64,000 nt of DNA from Mycolicibacterium chlorophenolicum (GCF_001044235.1 NZ_JYNL01000048.1:89323-153322), one strand, 5' to 3'; positions 27,443 to 36,525 are shown, counted from the stretch's first letter. Notes: a model not told the origin generated them from the letters alone. Made by a program: numbers and translations.

Positions 27443-28564
27443 ATGACGAAGCGCTTGCTGAGGTGGACGGCACTGCTGGCGGCGACGGTGGCGGTCACCG
27501 CCCCGCTCACGCTGCTGGGGGTGCCGTCGGCGGCGCTGTTCGCCGCGCTGGTGGTCGGCATCGCGTTCGCGCTGCTCTCGGCGGGCCCCGCCGGCGTGCC
27601 CCGCAAACTCGGCATTGCCGCGCAGGGCGTGCTCGGCGTCTACATCGGCACGATGGTGCAGCAGGATGCGCTCGGCACCCTCGGCGGGGACTGGCCCGTC
27701 GTTCTCGGCGTCGCGGTCGGCACCCTGCTGCTCAGCGTCGTCGCCGGCGCGCTGCTGGGCCTGCATCGCGGCGTCACCCCGCTCACCGGCTCACTGGCGC
27801 TGGTGGCCGGCGGCGCGTCCGGGCTCGTCGCGATCGCCCGGGAACTCGGCGGCGACGACCGTGTGGTGGCCGTGGTGCAGTACCTGCGGGTCGGACTGGT
27901 CACCGCGTCGATGCCCGTCGTGGTCACGCTGATCTACCACGCCGACAAGTCCCGCGGCAGCGCTGACGCCGTGACGCAACCCGGGCAGGCGCCGTGGTAC
28001 CTGAGCCTGGCGATGCTCGTCGTGCTGGTGCTCGTCGGCGCCACCGTCGGACGGCTGATCCGGCTGCCCGGCGCGGGACTGCTCGGCCCGCTCGCGCTCA
28101 CCGTCGCCCTGGAGGTCAGCGGGTTCTCGTTCGGCCTGTGGGTACCGACGCTGCTGGTGCAGGCCGGTTATGTCCTGATCGGATGGCAGGCGGGTCTGGC
28201 GTTCACCCGTGCGTCGCTGCGCGCTGTCGGCCGGCTGCTGCCCGCCGCGATCACGCTCATCGTCGCGATCGGTGTCGCCACCGCGGGTCTGGGCGTGCTG
28301 CTGGCCCGGGTCGCCGGGCTGACGCCGCTGGAGGGGTACCTCGCGACCAGTCCCGGCGGCGTCTACGCGGTGCTGGCGACCGCGGTGGAGACGGGGTCGA
28401 ACGTGACGTTCGTGATCGCCGCGCAGGTGGTGCGGATCCTGATGATGCTCTTCGCGGCGCCGCTGCTGGCCCGCGCCGTGGTGTGGGTGAGCCGGCGGAT
28501 CGGCGGCGATCAGAGCCGGGAGATCACGGCCGAGAGCAGGGAACCCATCCGAGTCGCCGACTGA
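27443..28564 (+). CDS. AbrB-family inner membrane transporter (PF05145)
   Basis: About ten hydrophobic segments over 373 residues, arranged as two similar halves (GVPSAALFAALVVGIAFALL early, LIRLPGAGLLGPLALTVALE late), identify the AbrB duplicated membrane family. Members are often labelled ammonia monooxygenase or AbrB regulator, but the sequence is plainly a membrane protein. The substrate is unknown. ATG 27443 was preferred to the TTG at 27434. It is divergent from, and probably repressed by, the MarR gene. Its last 55 nt overlap the convergent purine nucleoside phosphorylase gene. Confidence 0.82.
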   Translation: MTKRLLRWTALLAATVAVTAPLTLLGVPSAALFAALVVGIAFALLSAGPAGVPRKLGIAAQGVLGVYIGTMVQQDALGTLGGDWPVVLGVAVGTLLLSVVAGALLGLHRGVTPLTGSLALVAGGASGLVAIARELGGDDRVVAVVQYLRVGLVTASMPVVVTLIYHADKSRGSADAVTQPGQAPWYLSLAMLVVLVLVGATVGRLIRLPGAGLLGPLALTVALEVSGFSFGLWVPTLLVQAGYVLIGWQAGLAFTRASLRAVGRLLPAAITLIVAIGVATAGLGVLLARVAGLTPLEGYLATSPGGVYAVLATAVETGSNVTFVIAAQVVRILMMLFAAPLLARAVVWVSRRIGGDQSREITAESREPIRVAD

Positions 28565-29304
28565 CGGCCGGCCTCGAGCACCTCGTCGTGGCTCAGCGGC
28601 TGCCCGGTCATCCCGGCGGCCAGGTTGGTCACCAGCGACACCCCCAGCACCGCCGCGCCGGCCGCGCGCGCCGTGATGGTCTCGTGCACTGTCGACATCC
28701 CGACGAGGTCGGCGCCGAGGGTGCGCAGCATCCGGATCTCGGCGGGCGTCTCGTAATGGGGTCCGGGCAGGCCGGCGTAGACGCCCTCGGCCAGGGTCGG
28801 GTCGATCTCCCGGGCGAGGGCCCGCAGCCGCGGCGCGTACGCGTCCACCAGGTCGACGAACTGTGCGCCGACCAGCGGTGAGCGGGCGGTGAGGTTGAGG
28901 TGGTCGCTGATCAGCACCGGTTGACCCACGCTGAACTCCGGGCGCAGGCCGCCGGCGGCGTTGGTCAGCACCACGGTGTGCACGCCGGCGGCGCAGGCGG
29001 TGCGCACCGGATGCACGACGTGGCGCAGGTCGTGGCCCTCGTAGGCGTGAATCCGGCCCAGCAGCACCAGAACCCGGTGCTCGCCGACTCGCAGGGAGAG
29101 CACCTGGCCGCCGTGGCCCTGCGCGCTGGGCGGGGTGAAACCGGGCAGCTCGGCCATCGGGACGACGGCGGTCGGCTCCCCGAGCCGCTCGGCGGCCGGT
29201 GCCCAGCCCGATCCGAGGACGACGGCGACGTCATGGCGGTCGACGCCGGTGCGCTCGGCCAGGGCCCGGGCCGCCTGCTGCGCGGCTGTCCCGGGATCGT
29301 CCAC
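28510..29304 (-). CDS. punA: Purine nucleoside phosphorylase
   Basis: A trimeric class II PNP of 264 aa that splits inosine or guanosine with phosphate. Signatures are VVLGSGWAPAAERLG (phosphate loop), IHAYEGHDLRHVVHP, VVLTNAAGGLRPEFSVGQPV (purine site) and GADLVGMSTVHETI. The gene is called deoD/Rv3307 in M. tuberculosis, and its place between pmmB and the amidohydrolase pair is conserved. GTG 29304 is the start. The 3' end overlaps the transporter gene on the other strand. Confidence 0.93.
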   Translation of the reverse strand: MDDPGTAAQQAARALAERTGVDRHDVAVVLGSGWAPAAERLGEPTAVVPMAELPGFTPPSAQGHGGQVLSLRVGEHRVLVLLGRIHAYEGHDLRHVVHPVRTACAAGVHTVVLTNAAGGLRPEFSVGQPVLISDHLNLTARSPLVGAQFVDLVDAYAPRLRALAREIDPTLAEGVYAGLPGPHYETPAEIRMLRTLGADLVGMSTVHETITARAAGAAVLGVSLVTNLAAGMTGQPLSHDEVLEAGRQSATRMGSLLSAVISRL

Positions 29305-29338
29305 GACCGGCAGCTTAGTGGGGGTGTCGGGGCAGTGA

Positions 29339-29344
29339 GATACT
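29339..29344 (+). promoter_or_regulatory. Likely -10 box of a leaderless amiB1-amiA1 transcript
   Basis: GATACT ends 7 nt before the amiB1 ATG and no ribosome site is present, which places the transcription start at or next to the start codon. Leaderless mRNAs are common in mycobacteria. Confidence 0.4.
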
Positions 29345-29351
29345 TGCCTGC

Positions 29352-30548
29352 ATGCCTACCGCCGCCGCGTCGTCGTCTCATGCGTCGACGACCGTCGAGG
29401 ACGTGGTGCGCCGGCGCAGCGGTGAGTTGCTCGAGTTGTCGCATTCCCTGCACGCCGAGCCCGAGCTGGCCTTCGCCGAACACCGCAGCTGCGCCAAGAC
29501 GCAGGCCCTGGTCGCCGAGCGCGGCTTCGAGGTGACGGCGAACGCGGGCGGGCTGGACACCGCGTTCCGGGCCGAGTTTGGCAGCGGGCCGCTGGTCGTC
29601 GGGATCTGCGCCGAGTACGACGCGCTGCCGGGGATCGGGCACGCCTGCGGGCACAACATCATCGCCGCGTCGGCCGTCGGCACCGCGCTCGCGCTGGCCG
29701 AGGTGGCCGACGACCTCGGGCTGACGGTGGTGCTGCTCGGCACTCCGGCCGAGGAGGCCGGGGGAGGCAAGGTCCTGATGCTCGACGCCGGTGTGTTCGA
29801 CGACATCGCCGCGACGGTGATGCTGCACCCCGGTCCGATCGACATCGCCGCGGCGCGCTCGCTGGCCCTGTCGGAGGCGACGATCCGCTACACCGGCCGC
29901 GAAGCGCACGCCGCCGTCGCGCCGTATCTCGGCGTCAACGCCGCGGACGCGGTGACCGTCGCGCAGGTCGCGATCGGCCTGCTGCGCCAGCAGCTCGCCC
30001 CGGGGCAGATGTGCCACGGCATCGTCACCGACGGCGGTCAGGCCGCCAACGTCATCCCGGCGTCGGCGGAGCTGCGTTACACGATGCGGGCGACGAATTC
30101 GGAGTCGTTGCGCGCGTTGGAAACCCGGATGGCGGGCTGTTTCGCCGCGGGGGCGGTGGCCACCGGCTGCGAGCACACCGTGGAAGAGACCGCGCCCGCC
30201 TACGCCGAGTTGATCCCGGATCCGTGGCTGTCGGCGACGGTCCGGGCGGAGATGCTGCGGTTCGACCGCAGCCCGGTTCCCGAGGAGGTCGAGGCGTCAG
30301 TGCCGTTGGGCAGCACGGACATGGGCAACGTCACGCAGGTGATGCCGGGTATCCACCCGATCGTCGGCATCGACGCGGGGGGCGCGTCGATCCACCAGCC
30401 GGAGTTCGCCGCGGCCGCGGCCGGCGCGAGTGCCGACGGCGCGGTGATCGAGGGCGCGATCATGCTGTCCCGCACCGTGGTGGCGCTGGCCGGTGACGCC
30501 GCACAGCGAGACCGGGTGCTGGAACTGCAGCAGAGGCGGGCGTCATGA
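29352..30548 (+). CDS. amiB1: M20D-family amidohydrolase AmiB1
   Basis: A 398-aa metal-dependent amidohydrolase of the AbgB/hippurate hydrolase type. Metal-site segments are IGHACGHNIIAASA, LGTPAEEAGGGKV and the late GGASIHQPEFAAAAAG. The lid domain begins ATIRYTGREAHAA. Its substrate is not established; related enzymes remove acyl or aminobenzoyl groups. The ATGA overlap with amiA1 shows translational coupling. It corresponds to Rv3306c. Confidence 0.88.
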   Translation: MPTAAASSSHASTTVEDVVRRRSGELLELSHSLHAEPELAFAEHRSCAKTQALVAERGFEVTANAGGLDTAFRAEFGSGPLVVGICAEYDALPGIGHACGHNIIAASAVGTALALAEVADDLGLTVVLLGTPAEEAGGGKVLMLDAGVFDDIAATVMLHPGPIDIAAARSLALSEATIRYTGREAHAAVAPYLGVNAADAVTVAQVAIGLLRQQLAPGQMCHGIVTDGGQAANVIPASAELRYTMRATNSESLRALETRMAGCFAAGAVATGCEHTVEETAPAYAELIPDPWLSATVRAEMLRFDRSPVPEEVEASVPLGSTDMGNVTQVMPGIHPIVGIDAGGASIHQPEFAAAAAGASADGAVIEGAIMLSRTVVALAGDAAQRDRVLELQQRRAS

Positions 30549-31711
30549 GTGTGTTGGCGCACGCCGCGGCGCGTTTCCTGTCGGCTCGCTACGACGACCT
30601 CGTGGCGTGGCGGCGGCATCTGCACATGCATCCCGAGCTCGGTCGTCAGGAGTTCGCGACCACGCAGTTCGTCGCTTCGGTGCTGGCCGACGCGGGGCTC
30701 AACCCGAAAGTGCTGCCCGGTGGGACGGGCCTGACGTGCGATTTCGGTCCTGATGACGGGCCGCGGGTGGCGCTGCGCGCCGACATGGACGCGTTGCCGA
30801 TGGCCGAGCGGACCGAGGCGCCGTACGCGTCGGTGGTGCCGGGCATCGCGCACGCCTGCGGTCACGACGCGCACACGGTAGTGCTGTTGGGCGCCGCGCT
30901 GGCGCTGGCGTCGGTGCCGGAGCTGCCGGTGGGGGTGCGGCTGATCTTCCAGGCCGCCGAAGAACTGATGCCCGGCGGCGCGATCGACGCGATTGCGGCG
31001 GGCGCGCTGACGGGGGTGTCGCGGATCTATGCGCTGCACTGCGATCCGCATCTGGAGGTCGGCCGTGTCGCGGTCAAGCCGGGCCCCATCACGTCGGCGG
31101 CCGATCAGCTCGAGGTGGTGCTGCATTCGCCGGGCGGGCACACGTCGCGGCCGCATCTGACCGGCGATCTGGTCTATGGGATCGGCACGCTGATCACCGG
31201 CCTGCCGGGCGTGCTGTCGCGGCGCATCGACCCGCGCAACAGCACGGTGATGGTGTGGGGTGCGGTGAACGCCGGGGTGGCCGCCAACGCGATCCCGCAG
31301 ACCGGCACGCTGGCAGGCACCATCCGCACGGCCAGTCGCGAGACCTGGGTGACGATGGAAGGCCTTGTCACCGAGACGATTTCGTCACTGCTGGCGCCGC
31401 TGGGCATCGAACATGTGGTGAACTACCGGCGCGGCGTCCCGCCGGTGGTCAACGAAGAGGTGTCCACGCGCATCCTCACCCACGCCATCGAGTCGATCGG
31501 CCCGGACGTGCTCGCCGACACCCGGCAGTCCGGCGGCGGCGAGGACTTCTCCTGGTATCTGGAGGAGGTGCCGGGCGCGATGGCGCGGCTGGGCGTGTGG
31601 AGCGGGCAGGGCCCGCAGCTGGATCTGCACCAGCCGACGTTCGATCTCGACGAGCGGGCGCTCGGTGTCGGGGTGCGCCTGCTGGTCAACATCATCGCCA
31701 ACAGCGCCTGA
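30545..31711 (+). CDS. amiA1: M20D-family amidohydrolase AmiA1
   Basis: A 388-aa paralogue of the preceding gene, starting within its stop codon (ATGA). Metal-binding blocks are GIAHACGHDAHTVVLLG, LIFQAAEELMPGGA, and IYALHCDPHLEVG, with ESGGGEDFSWYL-like SGGGEDFSWYLEEVPGA near the end. It is probably an N-acyl amino acid or peptide hydrolase. The corresponding M. tuberculosis gene is Rv3305c. It is convergent with the next gene, 3 bp apart. Confidence 0.9.
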   Translation: MSVLAHAAARFLSARYDDLVAWRRHLHMHPELGRQEFATTQFVASVLADAGLNPKVLPGGTGLTCDFGPDDGPRVALRADMDALPMAERTEAPYASVVPGIAHACGHDAHTVVLLGAALALASVPELPVGVRLIFQAAEELMPGGAIDAIAAGALTGVSRIYALHCDPHLEVGRVAVKPGPITSAADQLEVVLHSPGGHTSRPHLTGDLVYGIGTLITGLPGVLSRRIDPRNSTVMVWGAVNAGVAANAIPQTGTLAGTIRTASRETWVTMEGLVTETISSLLAPLGIEHVVNYRRGVPPVVNEEVSTRILTHAIESIGPDVLADTRQSGGGEDFSWYLEEVPGAMARLGVWSGQGPQLDLHQPTFDLDERALGVGVRLLVNIIANSA

Positions 31712-31714
31712 CCC

Positions 31715-32194
31715 CTAGCCTCCCGGGCCCGGGCCGATGTTGCTCGACGGCCGCGTCCGCAGGTCGTACACGTATTCCGCTGGCGCTCCGGCGATTTCGG
31801 CCGCGTCGGCCATCACCCCCAGGTACCGCGCCGACGGGATGCCGCCCTCCCAGGCGTCCACCACGTACAGCCACGCCAACGCGGGGTCGGTGTCGGTGTC
31901 GGACGCGGTGCGTTCCACCCGGCAGCGGATCTTCTTGTGGATGCCGAGCTCCGAGCCCTCCCAGCGGTCGAGGTTCTCCTCGTCCTCCCTGGTGACGTCG
32001 TAGAGCACGACGAACACCTTGGAGCCGGGATCCTCGACGATGGTGGCCAGCGCGCCTTCCCAGCCGATGTCCTCGCCGCCGAATGTCAGCCGCCACCCGT
32101 GCAGCCAGCCCGTGCCCGCCATCGGCGAATGAGGGGCCCGTTGCAGCATCTGCTCGGGATGCATGTTCGACCCGTAGGCGGCGTAGAGCGGCAC
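31715..32194 (-). CDS. Gamma-glutamylcyclotransferase-like protein (Rv3304 homologue)
   Basis: The start MPLYAAYGSNMHPEQMLQRA carries the YxxYGSN substrate loop of the GGCT/AIG2 fold. WLHGWRLTFGGED and VFVVLYDVTREDEENLDRWEG continue the family pattern, with the acidic residue region around E-D-E-E. The substrate is unknown. The length of 159 aa matches the mycobacterial orthologue, and it sits divergently from lpdA as in M. tuberculosis. Confidence 0.85.
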   Translation of the reverse strand: MPLYAAYGSNMHPEQMLQRAPHSPMAGTGWLHGWRLTFGGEDIGWEGALATIVEDPGSKVFVVLYDVTREDEENLDRWEGSELGIHKKIRCRVERTASDTDTDPALAWLYVVDAWEGGIPSARYLGVMADAAEIAGAPAEYVYDLRTRPSSNIGPGPGG

Positions 32195-32235
32195 GCGAGA
32201 AGCTTAAACGCATCTTTGTGCAATAGGTTGGTGGC

Positions 32236-33651
32236 GTGGTAACGCGGATCGTGATCATCGGCGGCGGGCCGGCGGGCTACGAGGCGGCGCTGGTCGCGGC
32301 CGCTCATGGACGTGACGTCGCGCAGGTGACGGTCGTCGACTCCGACGGCCTGGGCGGCGCCTGCGTGCTCTATGACTGTGTGCCGTCGAAGACGTTGATC
32401 GCCTCCACGGGCGTGCGCACCGAACTGCGCCGCGCCCAGGGGCTGGGCTACGACATCGGCATCGACGCGGCGCCGATCTCGCTGCCGGAGATCAACAACC
32501 GCGTCAAGACGCTGGCTGCCTCCCAGTCCGCCGACATCGGCAGTCAGCTGCTCAATCAGGGTGTCACGATCATCGGCGGCCGCGGTGAGCTCGTCGACGA
32601 CATCGCCGGCATGGCCCACCACCGGGTCAAGGTCACCACACCCGACGGCAAGGTCGGTGTGCTCAAGGCCGACATCGTGTTGATCGCGACCGGCGCCAGC
32701 CCGCGGGTGCTGCCGAACGCGGTGCCCGACGGCGACCGGATCCTGACCTGGCGGCAGGTGTACGACCTCGAGACGCTGCCCGAGCACCTGATCATCGTCG
32801 GGTCCGGGGTGACGGGCGCGGAGTTCTGCAACGCCTACACCGAACTCGGCGTGACGGTGACGGTCGTCGCGAGCCGCGATCAGATCCTTCCCCACGAGGA
32901 CTCGGACGCGGCGGCGGCGCTGGAGGAGGTGTTCAACGAACGCGGCGTGACGCTGGTCAAGAACGCCCGCGCCGACTCGGTGACCCGCACCGACACCGGT
33001 GTCCGGGTCGCGATCGCCGACGGCCGCGTCGTCGAGGGCAGCCATGCGCTGATGACCGTGGGCTCGGTGCCCAACACTGCGGGCCTGGGCCTCGACCGCA
33101 TCGGCGTCGAGCTCAAGCCGGGCGGCTACATCCCGGTCGACCGGGTGTCACGCACACCCGCGTCGGGCGTCTACGCCGCCGGCGACTGCACCGGCCTGCT
33201 GCCGCTGGCCTCGGTCGCGGCGATGCAGGGCCGCATCGCGATGTACCACGCGCTCGGCGAGGGCGTCTCCCCGATCCGGCTGCGCACCGTCGCGTCGGCG
33301 ACGTTCACCCGCCCCGAGATCGGCGCGGTCGGCATCCCGCAGTCGGCGATCGACGACGGCAGCGTCCCCGCCCGCACGTTGATGCTCCCGCTGAACACCA
33401 ACGCCCGCGCGAAGATGTCGCTGCTCAGGCACGGTTTCGTCAAGATCTTCTGCCGCCCGGCGACGGGTGTGGTGATCGGCGGGGTGGTGGTCGCGCCGAT
33501 CGCCTCGGAGCTCATCCTGCCGATCGCGCTGGCGGTGCAGAACCGCATCTCGGTGACCGACCTGGCCCAGACGCTGTCGGTGTATCCCTCGCTGTCCGGA
33601 TCGATCGTGGAGGCCGCGCGCCGGTTGATGGCGCACGACGATCTGGACTGA
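32236..33651 (+). CDS. lpdA: NAD(P)H quinone reductase LpdA, flavoprotein disulfide reductase family
   Basis: A 471-aa FAD enzyme: IVIIGGGPAGYEAALVAA binds FAD and HLIIVGSGVTGAEFCNAY binds NAD(P)H, and the FAD/substrate block is GVYAAGDCTGLLPLASVA. In M. tuberculosis LpdA (Rv3303c), as I recall, the first redox Cys is replaced (GGAAVLDDC); here GGACVLYDC keeps both Cys 43 and Cys 48 in the CxxxxC spacing. The C-terminal His-Glu pair of true lipoamide dehydrogenases is still absent (VYPSLSGS in its place). The protein ends about 20 residues earlier than the M. tuberculosis enzyme. It uses GTG, in an AT-richer leader. Confidence 0.9.
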   Translation: MVTRIVIIGGGPAGYEAALVAAAHGRDVAQVTVVDSDGLGGACVLYDCVPSKTLIASTGVRTELRRAQGLGYDIGIDAAPISLPEINNRVKTLAASQSADIGSQLLNQGVTIIGGRGELVDDIAGMAHHRVKVTTPDGKVGVLKADIVLIATGASPRVLPNAVPDGDRILTWRQVYDLETLPEHLIIVGSGVTGAEFCNAYTELGVTVTVVASRDQILPHEDSDAAAALEEVFNERGVTLVKNARADSVTRTDTGVRVAIADGRVVEGSHALMTVGSVPNTAGLGLDRIGVELKPGGYIPVDRVSRTPASGVYAAGDCTGLLPLASVAAMQGRIAMYHALGEGVSPIRLRTVASATFTRPEIGAVGIPQSAIDDGSVPARTLMLPLNTNARAKMSLLRHGFVKIFCRPATGVVIGGVVVAPIASELILPIALAVQNRISVTDLAQTLSVYPSLSGSIVEAARRLMAHDDLD

Positions 33652-33697
33652 GCCACGTAGGCTGGTCCCGTACTGACCGGTAACAAGGAAGGTGCGC

Positions 33698-35428
33698 GTG
33701 AGCAACCAGGCCCCGGACTCGTTTCTCGGCCCAGATCAGCGTGCGCGAGCGTGGCAGCGGCTCGGCACCGAGCAGTTCGACGTGGTCGTGATCGGCGGCG
33801 GCGTCGTCGGCGCCGGCGCGGCGCTCGACGCCGCGACCCGCGGGCTCAAGGTCGCGCTCGTGGAGGCGCGCGACTTCGCGTCGGGCACGTCGAGCCGCAG
33901 CAGCAAGATGTTCCACGGCGGACTGCGCTACCTCGAGCAACTCGAGTTCGGTCTGGTGCGCGAGGCGCTGCACGAGCGCGAGCTGTCGCTGACCACGCTG
34001 GCGCCGCATCTGGTCAAGCCGCTGCCGTTCCTGTTCCCGCTGACCAACCGCTGGTGGGAACGGCCCTACATCGCGGCGGGCATCTTCCTCTACGACAGCC
34101 TCGGTGGCGCGAAATCCGTTCCGGCGCAGAAACATCTGACGCGGGCGGGGGCGCTGCGGCTCTCGCCGGGCCTGAAGCGCAGCTCGCTGATCGGCGGCAT
34201 CCGCTACTACGACACCGTCGTCGACGACGCCCGGCACACCATGATGGTGGCCCGCACCGCGGCGCACTACGGGGCGGTGGTGCGGACCTCGACGCAGGTG
34301 GTGGCGCTGCTACGCGAAGGCGACCGGGTCACCGGTGTGCGGGTGCGCGACTCCGAGGACGGCACCGTCACCGAGGTGCGCGGGCACGTCGTCGTCAACG
34401 CCACCGGGGTGTGGACCGACGAGATCCAGGCGCTGTCCAAGCAGCGGGGCCGGTTCCGGGTGCGCGCCTCGAAGGGCGTGCACATCGTGGTGCCGCGGGA
34501 CCGCATCGTCAGCGAGGTCGCGATCATCCTGCGCACCGAGAAGTCGGTGCTGTTCGTGATTCCGTGGGGCACGCACTGGATCATCGGCACCACCGACACC
34601 GACTGGAAGCTCGACCTGGCCCATCCCGCGGCCACCAAGGCCGACATCGACTACATCCTGCGGACCGTCAACACCGTGCTGGCCACGCCGCTGACCCACG
34701 ACGACATCGACGGTGTCTACGCGGGGCTGCGCCCGCTGCTGGCCGGGGAGAGTGAGGAGACCTCGAAGCTGTCGCGCGAGCACGCGGTCGCCGTCCCGGC
34801 TCCCGGTCTGGTGGCCATCGCCGGCGGCAAGTACACCACCTACCGGGTGATGGCCGAGGACGCGATCGACGCCGCGGCGGAGTTCGTACCGACCCGGGTG
34901 GCGAAGTCGATCACCGAGAAGGTTCCGCTGATGGGCGCCGACGGCTACTTCGCGCTGGTCAATCAGACGCAGACCGTGGGCAAGCATCACGGCCTGCACC
35001 CGTACCGGGTCCGGCACCTGCTCGACCGCTACGGCTCGCTGATCGACGAGGTGCTCGCCATGGCCGACGATCGGCCTGAGCTGCTGGAGCCGATCACCGA
35101 CGCGCCCGTCTACCTCAAGGTGGAGGCGGCGTACGCGGCGGCCGCCGAGGGCGCGCTGCATCTCGAGGACATCCTGGCGCGGCGCATGCGGATCTCGATC
35201 GAGTACCCGCACCGCGGTGTCGACTGCGCCCGGGAGGTCGCCGAGATCGTCGCGCCGGTGCTGGGCTGGAGCCCGCAGGACGTGGATCGCGAGGTGGAGA
35301 CCTATCGGGCCCGGGTGGACGCCGAGGTGCTGTCGCAGACCCAGCCCGACGATGCGTCGGCCGACGCGTTGCGCGTCGCGGCGCCCGAGGCCCGCGCGGA
35401 GATTCTCGAGCCGGTTCCCCTCACGTGA
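33698..35428 (+). CDS. glpD2: Glycerol-3-phosphate dehydrogenase (FAD)
   Basis: It oxidises glycerol 3-phosphate to DHAP and passes electrons to the quinone pool at the inner membrane face. DVVVIGGGVVGAGAALDAAT is the FAD site, SSRSSKMFHGGLRYLEQLEF the family signature, and IIGTTDTDWKLDL with AGGKYTTYRVMAEDAI complete the core. The second GTG (33698, VSNQAPDS) was chosen because GGAAGG lies at proper distance from it; GTG 33692 would add two residues. The 576-aa length agrees with GlpD2 (Rv3302c). Between it and the next gene M. tuberculosis has phoY1, as I recall, which is not present here. The stop overlaps the next GTG by 4 nt. Confidence 0.94.
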   Translation: MSNQAPDSFLGPDQRARAWQRLGTEQFDVVVIGGGVVGAGAALDAATRGLKVALVEARDFASGTSSRSSKMFHGGLRYLEQLEFGLVREALHERELSLTTLAPHLVKPLPFLFPLTNRWWERPYIAAGIFLYDSLGGAKSVPAQKHLTRAGALRLSPGLKRSSLIGGIRYYDTVVDDARHTMMVARTAAHYGAVVRTSTQVVALLREGDRVTGVRVRDSEDGTVTEVRGHVVVNATGVWTDEIQALSKQRGRFRVRASKGVHIVVPRDRIVSEVAIILRTEKSVLFVIPWGTHWIIGTTDTDWKLDLAHPAATKADIDYILRTVNTVLATPLTHDDIDGVYAGLRPLLAGESEETSKLSREHAVAVPAPGLVAIAGGKYTTYRVMAEDAIDAAAEFVPTRVAKSITEKVPLMGADGYFALVNQTQTVGKHHGLHPYRVRHLLDRYGSLIDEVLAMADDRPELLEPITDAPVYLKVEAAYAAAAEGALHLEDILARRMRISIEYPHRGVDCAREVAEIVAPVLGWSPQDVDREVETYRARVDAEVLSQTQPDDASADALRVAAPEARAEILEPVPLT

Positions 35429-36288
35429 GGCGTCCCGCACCGCTTCCCGTGCGCGACGGGCTCGGGCCGGCGCGGGTGCGGTTGCGGGGCGGTGCGGTGC
35501 TGGTCGAGCTGGCCGACCGCTTCGGCGAGCAGGCGGCCGCCAAAGTGCTTGCCGGAGAGGTGCTCTGCGCTGACGGTACGGCTGTGACGGCGTCGACCGT
35601 CCTTCCGCCCGACGCGCACGTCTACCTCTACCGGGATCTTCCCGACGAGGTGCCGGTCCCGTTCGACATGCCGATCCTGTACCGCGACGAGAACCTCGTC
35701 GTCGTCGACAAGCCGCACTTCCTGGCGACGATGCCCCGCGGTGGTCACGTCGCGCAGACGGCGCTGGTGCGGCTGCGCCGCTCACTCGAGCTGCCGGAGT
35801 TGAGCCCGGCGCACCGGCTGGACCGGTTGACCGCGGGCGTGCTGGTGTTCACCGCGCGCCGCGAGGTGCGCGGCGCGTATCAGACGCTGTTCGCCCGGGG
35901 GCGGGTGACCAAGACCTATCTGGCGCACGCACCCGTCGATGCGGGCCTCACGTTCCCGCTGACGGTGCGCAGCCGCATCGTCAAACGGCGCGGGTGTCTG
36001 CAGGCGGTCGAGGAGCCCGGGGAGCCGAACGCGGAGACGGTGATCGAGCGCTGTGACCCGGTGTACCGGCTGACACCGCGCACGGGCCGCACCCACCAGC
36101 TCCGTGTACACATGGCGGCGCTCGGGATCCCGATCACCGGTGATCCGCTGTATCCCGACGTCATCGACGTGGCCCCCGACGACTTCTCCACGCCGCTGCA
36201 GCTGCTCGCCCACAGCCTCGAATTCGACGACCCGCTGACGGGCGTCCGGCGCCGGTTCGCGAGTACGCGCACCCTCGCCGGCCCCTAG
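35425..36288 (+). CDS. RluA-family pseudouridine synthase
   Basis: The catalytic motif AHRLDRLTAGVLVF (Asp in HRLDR) and GRTHQLRVHMAALGIPITGDPLY identify the RluA class, which converts uridine to pseudouridine in rRNA or tRNA. The 287 residues begin MRRPAPLPVRDGLGPARVRL with an S4-like segment. The GTG overlaps the glpD2 stop (GTGA). It corresponds to Rv3300c. Its TAG stop forms part of the left arm of a 20-bp hairpin that probably ends the transcript. Confidence 0.88.
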   Translation: MRRPAPLPVRDGLGPARVRLRGGAVLVELADRFGEQAAAKVLAGEVLCADGTAVTASTVLPPDAHVYLYRDLPDEVPVPFDMPILYRDENLVVVDKPHFLATMPRGGHVAQTALVRLRRSLELPELSPAHRLDRLTAGVLVFTARREVRGAYQTLFARGRVTKTYLAHAPVDAGLTFPLTVRSRIVKRRGCLQAVEEPGEPNAETVIERCDPVYRLTPRTGRTHQLRVHMAALGIPITGDPLYPDVIDVAPDDFSTPLQLLAHSLEFDDPLTGVRRRFASTRTLAGP

Positions 36289-36350
36289 TGTGCGCTCAGA
36301 TCGCAACTCCCCTCGGACGGTGACGCGCGATTGCGATCTGAACGCACACT
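36287..36350. terminator. Long hairpin with 20-bp arms at the end of the RluA-like gene
   Basis: AGTGTGCGCTCAGATCGCAA (36287-36306) pairs with 36331-36350 with one mismatch; the loop is 24 nt. The left arm begins inside the TAG stop codon. There is no U tract, so it may act as an intrinsic-like terminator or an mRNA 3' end stabiliser. Its sequence is unrelated to the other hairpins in the window. Confidence 0.6.
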
Positions 36351-36378
36351 GTGCGCGGAAAAGCGGCGCACCCCCGAA

Positions 36379-36525
36379 ATGTACGACATCGTCAAGAAGT
36401 TCGCTGGGCGAATCGTTGATGTCGTCAAAGAGTGCCTCACGAGGGATTCTGTGAAGATTGCCCGGAAACCGACCTTTGCTCGTGGGGTGTCGTCCGACCG
36501 CTACGTCGGGCCGCTGTGGCGCTGA
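36379..36525 (+). CDS. Small hypothetical 48-aa open frame (uncertain)
   Basis: MYDIVKKFAGRIVDVVKECL is followed by a basic, Ser/Arg-rich end. It occupies the otherwise empty 36351-36718 stretch. Codon usage is less GC-biased than in the neighbours and there is no clear ribosome site. It could be a real small protein with an amphipathic N-terminal helix, or a chance frame in a promoter region. I favour neither strongly. Confidence 0.22.
   Translation: MYDIVKKFAGRIVDVVKECLTRDSVKIARKPTFARGVSSDRYVGPLWR

Noticed and set aside
27443..28564. Annotation as an AbrB transcription factor or ammonia monooxygenase
   Set aside because: The protein is a polytopic membrane protein of the PF05145 type; those names are historical misnomers.
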